Of a stretch of DNA of 64,000 nucleotides, positions 52,027 to 61,188 are shown piece by piece; the first letter of the stretch is position 1; each line of letters opens with the position of its first letter. The DNA comes from Micromonospora parathelypteridis. GTDB lineage: Bacteria; Actinomycetota; Actinomycetes; Mycobacteriales; Micromonosporaceae. The notes under the pieces were generated by a model, which was given only the letters and a program-made list of their open reading frames with translations, was not told the DNA's origin and did not search any database. A program made the translations under genes and the position numbers. The stretch lies in assembly GCF_014201145.1 (NCBI RefSeq), contig NZ_JACHDP010000001.1, positions 6,882,001-6,946,000 of the forward strand, given 5' to 3'.

Positions 52027-54357
52027 TCAGACCGTGAAGAGCGCCGGACCGTCCAGCGCCGGCACGTCGGCCGGGCGCAGCGCCAGGGCGAGCACGTCGG
52101 CCACGTCGGCCAGGGTGTGCACGGTCAGCGCCTCGCGCACCTCGGTCGGCAGGTCGTCCAGGTCGGGCTCGTTACGCGCCGGGATGATGACCTCGGTGAG
52201 GCCGGCCCGGTGCGCGGCGAGCAGCTTCTGCTTCACTCCCCCGATCGGTAGCACCCGACCGGAGAGCGTCACCTCGCCGGTCATCCCGAACTCGGGGCGG
52301 ACCGGTCGGCCGGTGACCAGCGACGCCAGAGCCGTCACCATGGTGATGCCGGCGCTCGGGCCGTCCTTGGGCACCGCGCCCGCCGGGAAGTGGACGTGGA
52401 TCCGGCGTCCGGCCAGGACGTTCGGGTCGATGCCGAACCGACGTCCGTTGGAACGCAGGTAGGAGAGCGCGATGTGCGCCGACTCCTTCATCACGTCACC
52501 GAGCTGACCGGTCAGGGTCAGCCCCGGCTCGCCCTCCATGCTGGTCGCCTCGATGAAGAGCACGTCCCCACCCGCGCCGGTGACGGCGAGGCCGGTTGCC
52601 ACGCCGGGCACCGCGGTGCGCTCGGCCGATTCCGGGGTGAACTTCGGCCGCCCCAGGTAGCCGGTGAGGTTGTCGGTGTCGACGCGTACCGGGGTGTCGT
52701 CGGTCGCGAGCGTCACCGCCACCTTGCGCAGGATCTTGGCGAGGCCACGTTCGAGCTGCCGGACGCCGGCCTCCCGGGTGTACTCCCCCGCGATCAGTGC
52801 CAACGCCTCGTCGGCGATCTGCACCTCTTCGGCGGTCAGCCCGGCCCGCTCCCGCTGCCGGGGCAGCAGGTGGTCGCGGGCGATGGCGACCTTCTCGTCC
52901 TCGGTGTAGCCGTCCAGGGTGACGAGTTCCATCCGGTCCAACAGCGGGCCGGGGATGGACTCCACCACGTTGGCGGTGGCCAGGAACAGCACGTCGGACA
53001 GGTCGAGGTCGACCTCCAGGTAGTGATCCCGGAAGGTGTGGTTCTGGGCCGGGTCGAGCACCTCCAGCAGGGCGGCGGCCGGGTCGCCGGCGTAGCCGGC
53101 GGCCAGCTTGTCCACCTCGTCGAGGAGCACGACCGGATTCATCGAGCCGGCCTCGCGCAGCGCGCGGACGATCCGGCCGGGCAGCGCGCCCACGTAGGTG
53201 CGCCGGTGACCGCGGATCTCCGCCTCGTCGCGGACACCACCGAGCGAGACCCGGACGAAGTTGCGCCCGAGCGCCCGCGCCACGGACTCGCCGAGGCTGG
53301 TCTTGCCGACTCCGGGAGGACCGGCGAGCGCGAGCACCGCGCCGGAGCCGCGACCGCCGACCACGCCGAGGTTGCGCTCGGCCCGCCGGTTGCGCACGGC
53401 CAGGTACTCCAGGATGCGGTCCTTCACGTCGGCCAGACCGGCGTGATCGGCGTCGAGCACAGCCCGGGCCGCGGCCAGGTCGGTGTTGTCCTGGGTACGC
53501 GTGCCCCACGGCATTTCCAGCACGGTGTCCAGCCAGGTGCGGATCCAGCCGGCCTCCGGGGAGGCGTCACTGGCCCGCTCCAGCTTGCCGACCTCGCGCA
53601 TGGCCGCCTCGCGGACCTTCTCCGGCAGCTCGGCTGCCTCGACCCGGGACCGGTAGTCGGCCGAGCCGTCCGGCTCGTCCTCGCCCAGTTCCTTGCGGAT
53701 CGCGGCGAGCTGCTGGCGCAGCAGGAACTCCCGCTGCGACTTTTCCAGCCCTTCGCGGACGTCACTGTTGATCTGCTCAGTGACCTCCTGCTCGGCCAGG
53801 TAGTCCTTGACCCAGCCGACCAGCAGCTCCAACCGGGCGGTGACGTCCGGTGCGGCGAGCAGCTCGGTTTTCTGCTCCAGGGTCAGCCAGGGCGCGTAAC
53901 CGGCCGAGTCGGCCAGCTCGGACAGGTCGGTCATCCGCTCCACCGCGTCGATGACCTGCCAGGCGCCCCGCTGCTGAAGCACGGAGGTCACCAGGGCGCG
54001 GTACTCGCGGGCGAGTTCGCGCGCACGGCCGGCGGGGGCGGGTTCGTCGAGTTCGGTCGCCTCGACCCAGAGTGCGGCGCCGGGGCCGGGCACACCGGAG
54101 CCGATCCGGGCCCGGGACAGGCCACGGATGACGGCGGCGGGCTCACCCTCGGGCAGCCGGCCGACCTTCTCGATGGTGGCGACGACGCCGACCGGGCCGT
54201 ACTCGCCGTCGATACGCGGCACGGCCAGCAGCTTGCGGTCGCCGGTCGCCCGCGCCGCGTCGATCGCGGCCTGGGTGGTCGGGTCGAGGGTCACCGGGAT
54301 GACCATGCCGGGCAGCAGCACGGCGTCGGTCAGGGGAAGTACCGGAAGAGTTGCCAT
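52027..54357 (-). CDS. lon: ATP-dependent Lon protease
   Basis: Protein of 776 aa. The ATG at 54357 (MATLPVLPLTDAVLLPGMV) matches the family start; a site at 54399 would lie inside the regulatory box. N-terminal substrate domain, AAA+ module with GPPGVGKTSLGESVA and VVLLDEVDKL, and a Ser-Lys protease domain with the nucleophile in PKDGPSAGITMV. It degrades misfolded and short-lived regulatory proteins. A HAIR box overlapping the promoter region points to HspR control. Confidence 0.97.
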   Translation of the reverse strand: MATLPVLPLTDAVLLPGMVIPVTLDPTTQAAIDAARATGDRKLLAVPRIDGEYGPVGVVATIEKVGRLPEGEPAAVIRGLSRARIGSGVPGPGAALWVEATELDEPAPAGRARELAREYRALVTSVLQQRGAWQVIDAVERMTDLSELADSAGYAPWLTLEQKTELLAAPDVTARLELLVGWVKDYLAEQEVTEQINSDVREGLEKSQREFLLRQQLAAIRKELGEDEPDGSADYRSRVEAAELPEKVREAAMREVGKLERASDASPEAGWIRTWLDTVLEMPWGTRTQDNTDLAAARAVLDADHAGLADVKDRILEYLAVRNRRAERNLGVVGGRGSGAVLALAGPPGVGKTSLGESVARALGRNFVRVSLGGVRDEAEIRGHRRTYVGALPGRIVRALREAGSMNPVVLLDEVDKLAAGYAGDPAAALLEVLDPAQNHTFRDHYLEVDLDLSDVLFLATANVVESIPGPLLDRMELVTLDGYTEDEKVAIARDHLLPRQRERAGLTAEEVQIADEALALIAGEYTREAGVRQLERGLAKILRKVAVTLATDDTPVRVDTDNLTGYLGRPKFTPESAERTAVPGVATGLAVTGAGGDVLFIEATSMEGEPGLTLTGQLGDVMKESAHIALSYLRSNGRRFGIDPNVLAGRRIHVHFPAGAVPKDGPSAGITMVTALASLVTGRPVRPEFGMTGEVTLSGRVLPIGGVKQKLLAAHRAGLTEVIIPARNEPDLDDLPTEVREALTVHTLADVADVLALALRPADVPALDGPALFTV

Positions 54358-54379
54358 CGAACACCTGCTATCGCGTTGA

Positions 54380-54400
54380 GTTGAGCGTGTCTCACTCAAG
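54380..54400. promoter_or_regulatory. HAIR element (HspR binding site) upstream of lon
   Basis: On the minus strand the sequence is CTTGAGT-N7-GCTCAAC, against the known consensus CTTGAGT-N7-ACTCAAG. The first arm is perfect and the second matches five of seven bases with correct spacing. It lies 22-42 bp upstream of the lon ATG. HspR represses chaperone and lon genes in Streptomyces until heat or misfolded protein titrates DnaK. Confidence 0.8.
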
Positions 54401-54441
54401 TAACAAAGCGTTCCCCTTGTTCCGATCTGTGACCCAGGACA

Positions 54442-55284
54442 CTAGATGGAGCCGGCCGCCTCCGGGTTCGTGCCGTACAACCGCGGATCTCCCGGGGGCA
54501 GCAGGGGCTCCGGGGCGTTCGCGCGCGGGTTGTCGTCGTACCGGAACTCGCCCTTGCCGTCCGGGCTCGGTCCCGCCGCCCACCGACCCTCGGCGGCGTC
54601 GGTGCCCGACGAGAAGCCCAGGTAGGTGTGGCTGTACTCCGCGGTGAACTCGCCGGAGTCCGGGAACGCCTCCGGCACCGGCATGTCCTCCAGGCCGTCC
54701 TCCTTGAGCTGCTCGATCGCCGCGAGCCACATGTTCTGGTGCATCGTGTCGCGAGCCAGCAGGAAGCGCAGCATCTGTTTGACGCCCGGGTCGTCCGTCA
54801 TGTTGAACAACCGGGAGACCTGGAGCCTGCCCTGCGCCTCGGCGGTGACATTGAGCTGGAAGTCGGCCAGCAGGTTTCCGCTCGCGGTGATGAACGCGCC
54901 GCTCCAGGGCACCCCGTTGGCGTCGGTGGGCAACGCCCCGCCACCGCCATGGATGAAGTGCGCCGGGTTCGATCCGGCGTAGATCGCCCCGCCTCCCGGA
55001 TTGTCGGCGACGGCCTCCGACAGCGACAGCGGCGCGTTGTCCAACAGTCGCGTGATCATCGTGACGATCATCTCGACGTGGCCCATCTCCTCGGTGCCCA
55101 CGTCGAGCAACAGGTCCTTGTACTTGCCGGGCAGCCGGCAGTTCCAGCCCTGGAAGAGGTACTGGTTGGCGACGGTCATCTCGCCCCACTTGCCGCCCAG
55201 CACCTCCTGCAACCGGCGGGCGAACGCGGCGTCCGGGCCGTCCGGCCTGGCCTCGAACTGCAGGTCCTTGACATGACGGAACAT
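54442..55284 (-). CDS. Manganese (non-heme) catalase
   Basis: Protein of 280 aa, ATG at 55284 with GAGGAGG upstream. The helical di-Mn core shows ligands in WGEMTVANQYLFQGW, VGTEEMGHVEMIVTMI, LNVTAEAQGRLQVSRL and RFLLARDTMHQNMW, the paired E...ExxH pattern of the family. It splits H2O2 to water and O2 in the cytoplasm. Mn dependence fits with the Mn exporter and riboswitch near 11 kb. Monocistronic. Confidence 0.93.
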   Translation of the reverse strand: MFRHVKDLQFEARPDGPDAAFARRLQEVLGGKWGEMTVANQYLFQGWNCRLPGKYKDLLLDVGTEEMGHVEMIVTMITRLLDNAPLSLSEAVADNPGGGAIYAGSNPAHFIHGGGGALPTDANGVPWSGAFITASGNLLADFQLNVTAEAQGRLQVSRLFNMTDDPGVKQMLRFLLARDTMHQNMWLAAIEQLKEDGLEDMPVPEAFPDSGEFTAEYSHTYLGFSSGTDAAEGRWAAGPSPDGKGEFRYDDNPRANAPEPLLPPGDPRLYGTNPEAAGSI

Positions 55285-55371
55285 CCGACCTCCTCCTCGG
55301 TACCCGACATCGGGTAGCGAGGCCGTTCCCGTCCCGGTGGCCCGAACGCGCCAACCCACGTCCCCCTCGGG

Positions 55372-56103
55372 TCAGCGCACCGGGCCGGCGATCGGCAGCA
55401 GCACCTCCAGCGCCACGCCGCGCGGCTGCAGCCGGTGCACCCGCAGCGCTCCCCCATCCGTCACGACGAGCTGCCGCACGATCCACAACCCGAGACCGGA
55501 CATCCCGACGGCCGGCGTCGGGCGGCGCAACGCGACCAGCAGCGCGTCGTCGACCCCACCCTCGTCGGTGACCAGGATGCTCAGGCCGGCACCGCGCAGC
55601 GTGGCGTAGAGCCCGATCTGCCCCTCCGGCGGCCCGTGCCGCAACGCGTTCTCCACCAGGTTGACCAGCACCTGCCGGGTCCGCCCGGCCGGCACCGGGC
55701 AGGAGCCCGCCCGCCGGGTGGCCCGCGCACGCCGCCGACCGGCCGGCACCAGCGTGGCGACCTCACGCAGGATGCCCGCCAGCGCGACGGCCGGCTCCGG
55801 CTGGGGGACCAACGCCAGCGCTCCGATGCCGGCGGTCGCGTCGCGCAGCAGGCTCTGCAGGTGGACGGCCTGGTCACGGGCCAGCTCGGTGATCGCCCGC
55901 CGGTCGGCGCCGGTCAGCTCGCGACGCTCGTCGGCGAGTGCGCGGATCAGCGACGTCAGGGTGCTGATCGGCGTGCGAAACTCGTGGCACAACACCCGCA
56001 GCAACAACTCGGAATCGACCTGCGGCTCCCGAATGTCGCCGGGCACCGGCTCGATTCGGCGCAACCCTCGCAGCAGGCCCTGCAAACCGTGCCGTGCGCG
56101 CAT
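55372..56103 (-). CDS. Cytoplasmic histidine kinase without a sensor domain
   Basis: Protein of 243 aa, ATG at 56103 with GAGGGGAG upstream. The HisKA helix has the acceptor LCHEFRTPISTLTSL near residue 40, followed by VLVNLVENALRHG (N box) and GMSGLGLWIVRQL (G2 box). Only about 35 residues precede the acceptor and there is no membrane helix or PAS domain, so the input must come from a partner protein. It is divergent from the response regulator at 56187. Confidence 0.85.
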   Translation of the reverse strand: MRARHGLQGLLRGLRRIEPVPGDIREPQVDSELLLRVLCHEFRTPISTLTSLIRALADERRELTGADRRAITELARDQAVHLQSLLRDATAGIGALALVPQPEPAVALAGILREVATLVPAGRRRARATRRAGSCPVPAGRTRQVLVNLVENALRHGPPEGQIGLYATLRGAGLSILVTDEGGVDDALLVALRRPTPAVGMSGLGLWIVRQLVVTDGGALRVHRLQPRGVALEVLLPIAGPVR

Positions 56104-56186
56104 CCACCCGACTCCCCTCGTTCGGTGCGTACCCGCATGATCGGTACCCGCTGGGGAACGGCGCAGACATGCCGGGAGCCTCCACC

Positions 56187-56810
56187 ATGCGACTCGTTGT
56201 CGTGGACGATCACCCCCTCTTCGTCCGCGGCCTGGAGTTGCTGCTCCCGATCACCACCGAAGGCCGGGCCGAGGTCGTCGCCTCGACCGGCGACGCCGCC
56301 GCCGCGGCGGCATTGGTCAGCCGCTGCCACCCCGACCTGGCCCTGGTCGACCTGCACATGCCGGCACCCGGTGGCATCCGGGCGGTGGCCGCGATCCGGC
56401 GGACCACCCCGGGGGTACGAGTGGTCGCGATGTCCGGTTCCGCCGACCCCGCACCGGCGCTGGAGGCGCTGCGAGCCGGCGCCGAGGGGTTCCTGCCGAA
56501 GACCAGCGAACCGGAGGAACTACTTCCCCCGCTGGTGGCCATCCTCAACGGCTGGGCGGTGCTGCCGGCCGGACTGCTGCGCGCCATGCTGCGACCCACG
56601 CACGCCACACCGGTCGACCTGGACGGCGAGGAACGTCGGCTGTTGCGGGCGATCGCCACCGGCCGCACAACCGTCGACATCGCCGAAGAACTGCACGTCT
56701 CGGAGCGGACGGTGAAACGGATGACCGCCGCGTTGCTGCGCAGGCTGCGGGTGTCCAACCGGGCGGAGGCGGCCGCCGTCGCCGGTCACACCGGTCTCCT
56801 CGGCGATTGA
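56187..56810 (+). CDS. NarL/LuxR-family response regulator
   Basis: Protein of 207 aa, ATG at 56187 with GGGAG 9 nt upstream. Receiver with VVVDDHPLF, phospho-Asp in LALVDLHMPAPGG, AMSGSA and LPKTS. The C-terminal helix-turn-helix is ERRLLRAIATGRTTVDIAEEL and SERTVKRMTAALLRRL, a slightly divergent LuxR domain. Likely partner of the divergent sensor-less kinase 55372-56103, 83 bp apart. Confidence 0.88.
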   Translation: MRLVVVDDHPLFVRGLELLLPITTEGRAEVVASTGDAAAAAALVSRCHPDLALVDLHMPAPGGIRAVAAIRRTTPGVRVVAMSGSADPAPALEALRAGAEGFLPKTSEPEELLPPLVAILNGWAVLPAGLLRAMLRPTHATPVDLDGEERRLLRAIATGRTTVDIAEELHVSERTVKRMTAALLRRLRVSNRAEAAAVAGHTGLLGD

Positions 56811-56955
56811 AGCCCCCTTCATCGCACCGATTCGCGGTTTTGTTGGGTAACGGAATCGCGACGCGCCGAATGAATGGGAGGCATATTGTTGCGGATTACC
56901 GGGGTGATAGGTCAGACTTTGGACACATCCCGCCGCACACAGGGAGTAATCGGCA

Positions 56956-57303
56956 ATGGCGAGAAAAGTAATCACGGTCCTGACCGACGACCTGGACGGC
57001 GGCAAGGCCGACCGGACGGTCGAGTTCAGTCTCGATGGCGTGGCCTACACGATCGACGTCTCGGATGAAAATGCCGGCGTCCTGCGCAAGGCACTGGATC
57101 CGTACATCAATGCGGGTCGGCGGATCGGGCGCGGCCCGGTGGACAGCACCCGTTCAGTCCGGCGGCCGGGGCGACCCACCGGTGCCGGAATGGATCGGGA
57201 GCAGAACCGGGCCATCCGGGAATGGGCCGTCAAGAACGGCTACAAGATTTCCGAACGGGGCCGGATCCCGGTTGAGGTCGTCGAGGCGTACAAGGCGCGC
57301 TGA
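56956..57303 (+). CDS. lsr2: Nucleoid-associated xenogeneic silencer Lsr2
   Basis: Protein of 115 aa, ATG at 56956 with GGGAG 9 nt upstream. N-terminal dimerisation domain ([16 protein letters not shown] ... [15 protein letters not shown]) and C-terminal DNA-binding domain ([19 protein letters not shown]) with the RGR hook that inserts into the AT-rich minor groove. It silences AT-rich, often foreign or secondary-metabolite, genes in actinobacteria. Its own upstream region (56811-56955) is AT-richer than the neighbourhood, which would allow autoregulation. Confidence 0.96.
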   Translation: MARKVITVLTDDLDGGKADRTVEFSLDGVAYTIDVSDENAGVLRKALDPYINAGRRIGRGPVDSTRSVRRPGRPTGAGMDREQNRAIREWAVKNGYKISERGRIPVEVVEAYKAR

Positions 57304-57316
57304 CACAGGAGTTCAC

Positions 57317-57350
57317 GACGGGGTCCCGCCGGAAACGGCCGGACCCCGTC
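57317..57350 (+). terminator. Terminator of lsr2
   Basis: A 10-bp perfect stem GACGGGGTCC (57317-57326) with GGACCCCGTC (57341-57350) and a nested GCCG-GAAA-CGGC stem-loop, 13 bp past the stop. Confidence 0.8.
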
Positions 57351-57375
57351 AGATTGTCCGGGCACCGAAACGACG

Positions 57376-57421
57376 CGGCGGCCGGTCACCCAGGGATGTC
57401 GCCCTGGATGACCGGCCGCCG
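57376..57421 (-). terminator. Terminator of the Asn/Gly-rich secreted protein gene
   Basis: A 13-bp perfect stem (57376-57388 with 57409-57421) with an inner CCAGGG/CCCTGG stem, 14 bp past the stop of the leftward gene. It lies back-to-back with the lsr2 terminator. Confidence 0.8.
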
Positions 57422-57435
57422 TTCGTGCAGTCGGA

Positions 57436-58734
57436 TCAGTTGACGTCGATACGCACCGAGTCGAACGCGGGGGTCTGGTTGGCCCGCTCCATCATCGGCA
57501 GGCGGTGCGAGCCGTCACCGGCCCAGACCGAGCACTGCGCGGTGCCCGACTCCGGCAGGCCCGGAATCTGAATCGTCACCTCGTCGGGCTGGGCGCCACC
57601 GCGGCCGTCCTCGGTCGCGACGAAGAACGCGGGCACCTCCTGCGGCTCCGGCGGGGCGGTCAGGCTGTCCAACATCCGGCATGCGGTGTGGAAGTGGCCC
57701 CGGACCAGGCCCTGGGCGTTGAGCAGCGAGCTCTCCACGTAGTAGCCACCCTGACCGGCGGCCAGGAAGCGGTCCCGGACCAGGTTGCGGGTGCTGACCC
57801 GCAGCGTGAACGCCTGGTTGCGGCCGACCTGGTCGGGGAACTGGGTAATCAGCAGGGACGGGTTGTTGGCGGCGGCGCCGACCTCACCGAACTCGGTGCT
57901 CACACAGCGGTTGCCGATCTGGAAACCGTCGTGCGGCTGGAGCTGGCTCTCGTCGCAGTCGTTGGCCAGCACGCCGAGCCCGGCGCCGGGGGCGTTGCCA
58001 CCGTTGTTCCCACCGCCGTTGTTGCCACCACCGTTGTTGCCGCCGTTGTTGTTGCCACCACCGTTGTTGCCACCGTTGGTGGGACCGCCGCCGTTGCTCC
58101 CACCACCGTTGTTGCCGCCCGTGTTGCCGGTCGGCTGCACCTGGCAGTCGGCGAGCTGCGCGAGACCCTGCGGCCGAGGCCCGACCCGGTCGATCGCGGT
58201 CGTGATCCGGTCCAGCACCGCGCGCCGCTTGTCTCTCAACGGCTGCAGAATCGCGCTACGGATGAACGCCTCACCCTTGTTGCCCTCGGCTGCCAGCCGT
58301 CGGTCCGCCTCGGCGATCTGGGACTGCAACTGGGCGAGGCCCCGATCCACCTCGGCCCGCGCCTGGGCCGGCACCTGCGGCAGCTTGGCCGTCACATCGG
58401 GACAGGCAATGGCCGTACCGGTGCCCACGGTGCCGTCCTTGCCGTCCTCGCACTCGGGGACCGACTGCTGTCCGTCACCCCAGTGATTACGCACCCACCG
58501 ACCGTTCTGCCAGGTTCGGCTGGTCGAGCTGCCAGCCGGCGCGGTCGAGCCCGGGCTCGGCTCCACGCATTGCCCAGCAGCCGGACGCGGCTTATTTGTC
58601 CGCCGGTCCTGGGCCGACGAAATCTGGGTCACGGCGACGACTCCGCCGAAGACCACGAGCGTGCCGACAACGGCCAGCAGACGCTTGCTCCGCGCGTTGC
58701 CGGATGACCGGCGCGCCCGTGTGGACCTGCGCAT
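57436..58734 (-). CDS. Secreted protein with an Asn/Gly-rich repeat linker
   Basis: Protein of 432 aa, ATG at 58734 with AAGGAGAG 9 nt upstream. A basic N-terminus and single hydrophobic helix (LLAVVGTLVVFGGVVAVT) act as signal or anchor. A Cys-containing N-terminal domain, a helical stretch (about 115-200), a low-complexity linker of NNGGG units (about 215-260) and a C-terminal beta-rich domain with HFHTACRML and QCSVWAGDGSHRLPM follow. No named family is recognised with confidence. The gene stands alone. Confidence 0.65.
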   Translation of the reverse strand: MRRSTRARRSSGNARSKRLLAVVGTLVVFGGVVAVTQISSAQDRRTNKPRPAAGQCVEPSPGSTAPAGSSTSRTWQNGRWVRNHWGDGQQSVPECEDGKDGTVGTGTAIACPDVTAKLPQVPAQARAEVDRGLAQLQSQIAEADRRLAAEGNKGEAFIRSAILQPLRDKRRAVLDRITTAIDRVGPRPQGLAQLADCQVQPTGNTGGNNGGGSNGGGPTNGGNNGGGNNNGGNNGGGNNGGGNNGGNAPGAGLGVLANDCDESQLQPHDGFQIGNRCVSTEFGEVGAAANNPSLLITQFPDQVGRNQAFTLRVSTRNLVRDRFLAAGQGGYYVESSLLNAQGLVRGHFHTACRMLDSLTAPPEPQEVPAFFVATEDGRGGAQPDEVTIQIPGLPESGTAQCSVWAGDGSHRLPMMERANQTPAFDSVRIDVN

Positions 58735-59028
58735 CGAATTGCTCTCCTTCTCGATCCGGTAGTGGATTCCTGCCCTCGGCGGACCGACGGATGTGAGATG
58801 GCACGCCACGGCGGCGACCACCGTGACCTACCCGGTAATGCGTCGATGGCCGACGATGCCCTTTCCGCACCGTCTCCCGCGTCAGGTCGACGCGGATGGG
58901 GAGATCCTGTTCATTCGCGCAGGAGTACGGGACGGCGACCGGGAAGGTTCAACCGGCGCACAGGAAATTGCCGCGACCCGACGCGGAGCCGGTGCGGAGC
59001 AGGAATCAGCAGGTAAAACGCGCGCCCG

Positions 59029-59910
59029 TCAGTCGGCGCAGAGGTGGTCGAAGGCGAACCCGCCCACGAGTTCGTGGCGGCGCCGGCTCAACTCGACGAT
59101 CTGCGCGGTCAACTCGGTGCGCGGCAGCAGGTCCGTGAGCCCGTTCGTACGCAGCCGCTCACCCACGGCGACCGCGGCGAGATCCTCGGCCAGTCGGGCC
59201 GGGTCGATGCCGCACGAAAAGCGGTGCTCGGTCACCGAGACCCGCTCGACGAGGCACGCGTCGGGGCGGACCTGCACCCAACTCCACCCCTGCGCCGGCC
59301 CGTCCGCCCAGCGCACGTGCAGGCCTCGCACGATCGGGTCGGCCACCCGCCCGGCCACGTACGCCTCGACGGCCGCCGCGCGGGTCAGCGCGCCGAGGTC
59401 GTTGACCGGCCCGGTACGGCCGTCCGGCAGCCGACCGAGGATGTCCCGGAAGCCCACCGGGGCAGGTTCGTCCTCGGCGGCGGTCACCCCGGCACCGCCC
59501 GCCGCGTAGGCGCGAGCGTCGATCACGTACTCCACGAGGCGTCGGCCGTGCTCGGCCGCCCGCAACGTCGACGATCCGATCCGCAACACCGGCAGCCCGA
59601 CGGCCGCGCTCACCGCGTCCTTGAGTCGCTCGACGCGCTGCTCCGCCGAGCCGGCGGCCGCGACCGGACCGATCTCCACGGCGACGATCGCCCGCCCGGT
59701 GTCGGCGGCGCAGACCACGAAATCGAAGCTGGCGCGGCTGGCGGAACTCCACTGGCTGCCAGTGACGCCGGGTGGGCGACCCTGCACCAGGTCGCTGAGC
59801 CGGCGCGCCGGATAGACCCGGTGGTCGGCGCGGCTGAGCATCGTGTCGCGTCCACCGTCGGCGGGCACCGCCCGCAGGAAGCCGCGGTCGTCGCTGCCGA
59901 TGCTCGTCAT
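59029..59910 (-). CDS. DUF2726-like putative nuclease-fold protein
   Basis: Protein of 293 aa, ATG at 59910 (ribosome site weak). Residues 30-140 resemble DUF2726: RVYPARRLSDLVQG, FDFVVCAADTGRAIVAVEIG, RVERLKDAVSAAVGLPVLRIGSS (pieces as seen). The spaced Asp and Glu suggest a PD-(D/E)xK nuclease-like core, though a full catalytic set is not evident. The C-terminal half (about 165-293) is unrecognised. No signal peptide. Confidence 0.6.
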   Translation of the reverse strand: MTSIGSDDRGFLRAVPADGGRDTMLSRADHRVYPARRLSDLVQGRPPGVTGSQWSSASRASFDFVVCAADTGRAIVAVEIGPVAAAGSAEQRVERLKDAVSAAVGLPVLRIGSSTLRAAEHGRRLVEYVIDARAYAAGGAGVTAAEDEPAPVGFRDILGRLPDGRTGPVNDLGALTRAAAVEAYVAGRVADPIVRGLHVRWADGPAQGWSWVQVRPDACLVERVSVTEHRFSCGIDPARLAEDLAAVAVGERLRTNGLTDLLPRTELTAQIVELSRRRHELVGGFAFDHLCAD

Positions 59911-60072
59911 CTGCCTGATCCATCCGCCGGTCGGTCGAGCCGGGCCGAGTCTAGGTGGTCGATCATGGTCCACCGACTTCGGGTGTGATCGGGATCACAG
60001 TCGTGCGACGTTCCAGGGATGGCCCCCGGGTGTATCCAGCGACCGCCGGTAACGGGCCGGCCGGAGGTGACC

Positions 60073-60264
60073 ATGTCGCGACAGCAGTTCGGCTTCCTCG
60101 CCGGGTTTCTCGCCGTAGCGGTCTGGGCGCTCGCCGGCGCCGGCGTGGCCGCCCTCGCCGTACTCGCAGGCCTGCTCGGCTGGCTGGTGGTCCGGGTGCT
60201 CGACGGCGACCTGGCGGTGACCGGCCTCGGCGACCGCCACGCCGAACCACGGCGACGCCGATGA
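60073..60264 (+). CDS. Small DUF2273-like membrane protein of the Asp23 operon
   Basis: Protein of 63 aa, ATG at 60073 with a very strong ribosome site (GGAGGTGACC). Two hydrophobic segments (GFLAGFLAVAVWALAGAG and ALAVLAGLLGWLVVRVL) and a polar tail. It resembles the small DUF2273-type proteins encoded beside Asp23. Its stop overlaps the next start (ATGA). Confidence 0.75.
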   Translation: MSRQQFGFLAGFLAVAVWALAGAGVAALAVLAGLLGWLVVRVLDGDLAVTGLGDRHAEPRRRR

Positions 60265-60665
60265 CCACCGGCCCGTCCGCAGGGACGAGCCCCAGCACCA
60301 ACCTGGCCACCGGGCCGGAAAGACGCCCGGCCGACGCCACCGGGCCGGAACGACGCCCGGCCGACGCGGCGGACGTCGCGCGGATCGCGGTCCAGGCGGC
60401 CGGCCTGGTGCCGGGCGTGGCCGTCGTCCGTCCGGCGGCGGTCCGCCTGGACGACCGGTCCGTCGGACTCGACCTGCACCTGATCACCTGGTACGGGCAC
60501 AGCGTGCCAACCATCGCCGAGACGGTCCGGGCGGTGGTCGCCGACCGGGTGACCGCGACCACCGGGCTCAGCGTGGCGGTGGTGACTGTCACCGTGGACG
60601 ACCTGCTCGTCCCCGGCGTCGACGTCTCCGCGGCCCCCGCGACCCTCCTGCCGAAGGACGGCTGA
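60261..60665 (+). CDS. Asp23/Gls24 family envelope stress protein
   Basis: Protein of 134 aa, ATG at 60261. After a disordered N-terminal tail, DVARIAVQAAGLVPGVAVVRP and LHLITWYGHSVPTIAETVRAVVADRV match the Asp23 fold, with VAVVTVTVDDLLVPG near the end. The tail contains a perfect-frame 10-residue duplication (TGPERRPADA twice, about 60300-60360), from a recent 30-bp tandem duplication. Asp23 proteins bind the membrane through AmaP and respond to cell-envelope or alkaline stress. Confidence 0.85.
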   Translation: MTTGPSAGTSPSTNLATGPERRPADATGPERRPADAADVARIAVQAAGLVPGVAVVRPAAVRLDDRSVGLDLHLITWYGHSVPTIAETVRAVVADRVTATTGLSVAVVTVTVDDLLVPGVDVSAAPATLLPKDG

Positions 60666-60666
60666 G

Positions 60667-61188
60667 ATGCGGAGCGTCAACCGGGTCGCCTCACTGCTGC
60701 TGGCCACCGCGCTGCTCGTCGGCGGGTCGCTGTCGGCCGTCCAGGCACTGCTGCTCGCCCTGGACCGCCCGGCGCCACTCGACACCGCCGGCTGGTTCGC
60801 CGCCCTGAGCAGCACCCCGTGGCGCGACCCGACGGTCCGGGCCGTGGCCGGCGCGGCCGTGCTGCTGGGTCTGGCCATCCTGGTCGCCCAGCTGCGCCCG
60901 TGGACGCCGGTGCGGTTGCGCACCGACGAACGCGACGGCTGGTACCTGCACCGGCGCTGTGTGGAGCGGCGGCTGGCCGACGCCGCCAGCGCCGTCCCGG
61001 GCGTACGCCGCGCGCGGGTCCGGGTCCGGCGACGCGGCGGCCAGTGGCGCCCCCGGGTGCGCGCGACCGGCGACCCGGCGGCCCGGGCGGAGATCGAGTA
61101 CGCGGTGCACCAGGAGTTGCACCGGCTCACCGCGCCGCGCCCGGCCCGGGTCGACGTCCGGCTCCAGCCGCGGAGGCGGCCGGCATGA
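60667..61188 (+). CDS. DUF6286/AmaP-like membrane protein
   Basis: Protein of 173 aa, starting 1 nt after the Asp23 stop. Two membrane helices (LLLATALLVGGSLSAVQALLL and VAGAAVLLGLAILVAQL) and a C-terminal cytoplasmic domain with RRCVERRLADAASAVPGVRRARVRVRR, which echoes the Asp23-like end of AmaP. Its stop overlaps the next start (ATGA). A likely membrane anchor for the Asp23 protein. Confidence 0.78.
   Translation: MRSVNRVASLLLATALLVGGSLSAVQALLLALDRPAPLDTAGWFAALSSTPWRDPTVRAVAGAAVLLGLAILVAQLRPWTPVRLRTDERDGWYLHRRCVERRLADAASAVPGVRRARVRVRRRGGQWRPRVRATGDPAARAEIEYAVHQELHRLTAPRPARVDVRLQPRRRPA

Noticed and set aside
52390..54384. 664-codon open frame antisense to lon
   Set aside because: A shadow of the lon reading frame: composition is biased, no motif is present and lon is unambiguous.
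57995..58110. Short tandem repeats that could suggest a CRISPR or minisatellite
   Set aside because: The repeat unit is in frame and encodes the NNGGG linker of a secreted protein; there are no spacers and no cas genes.
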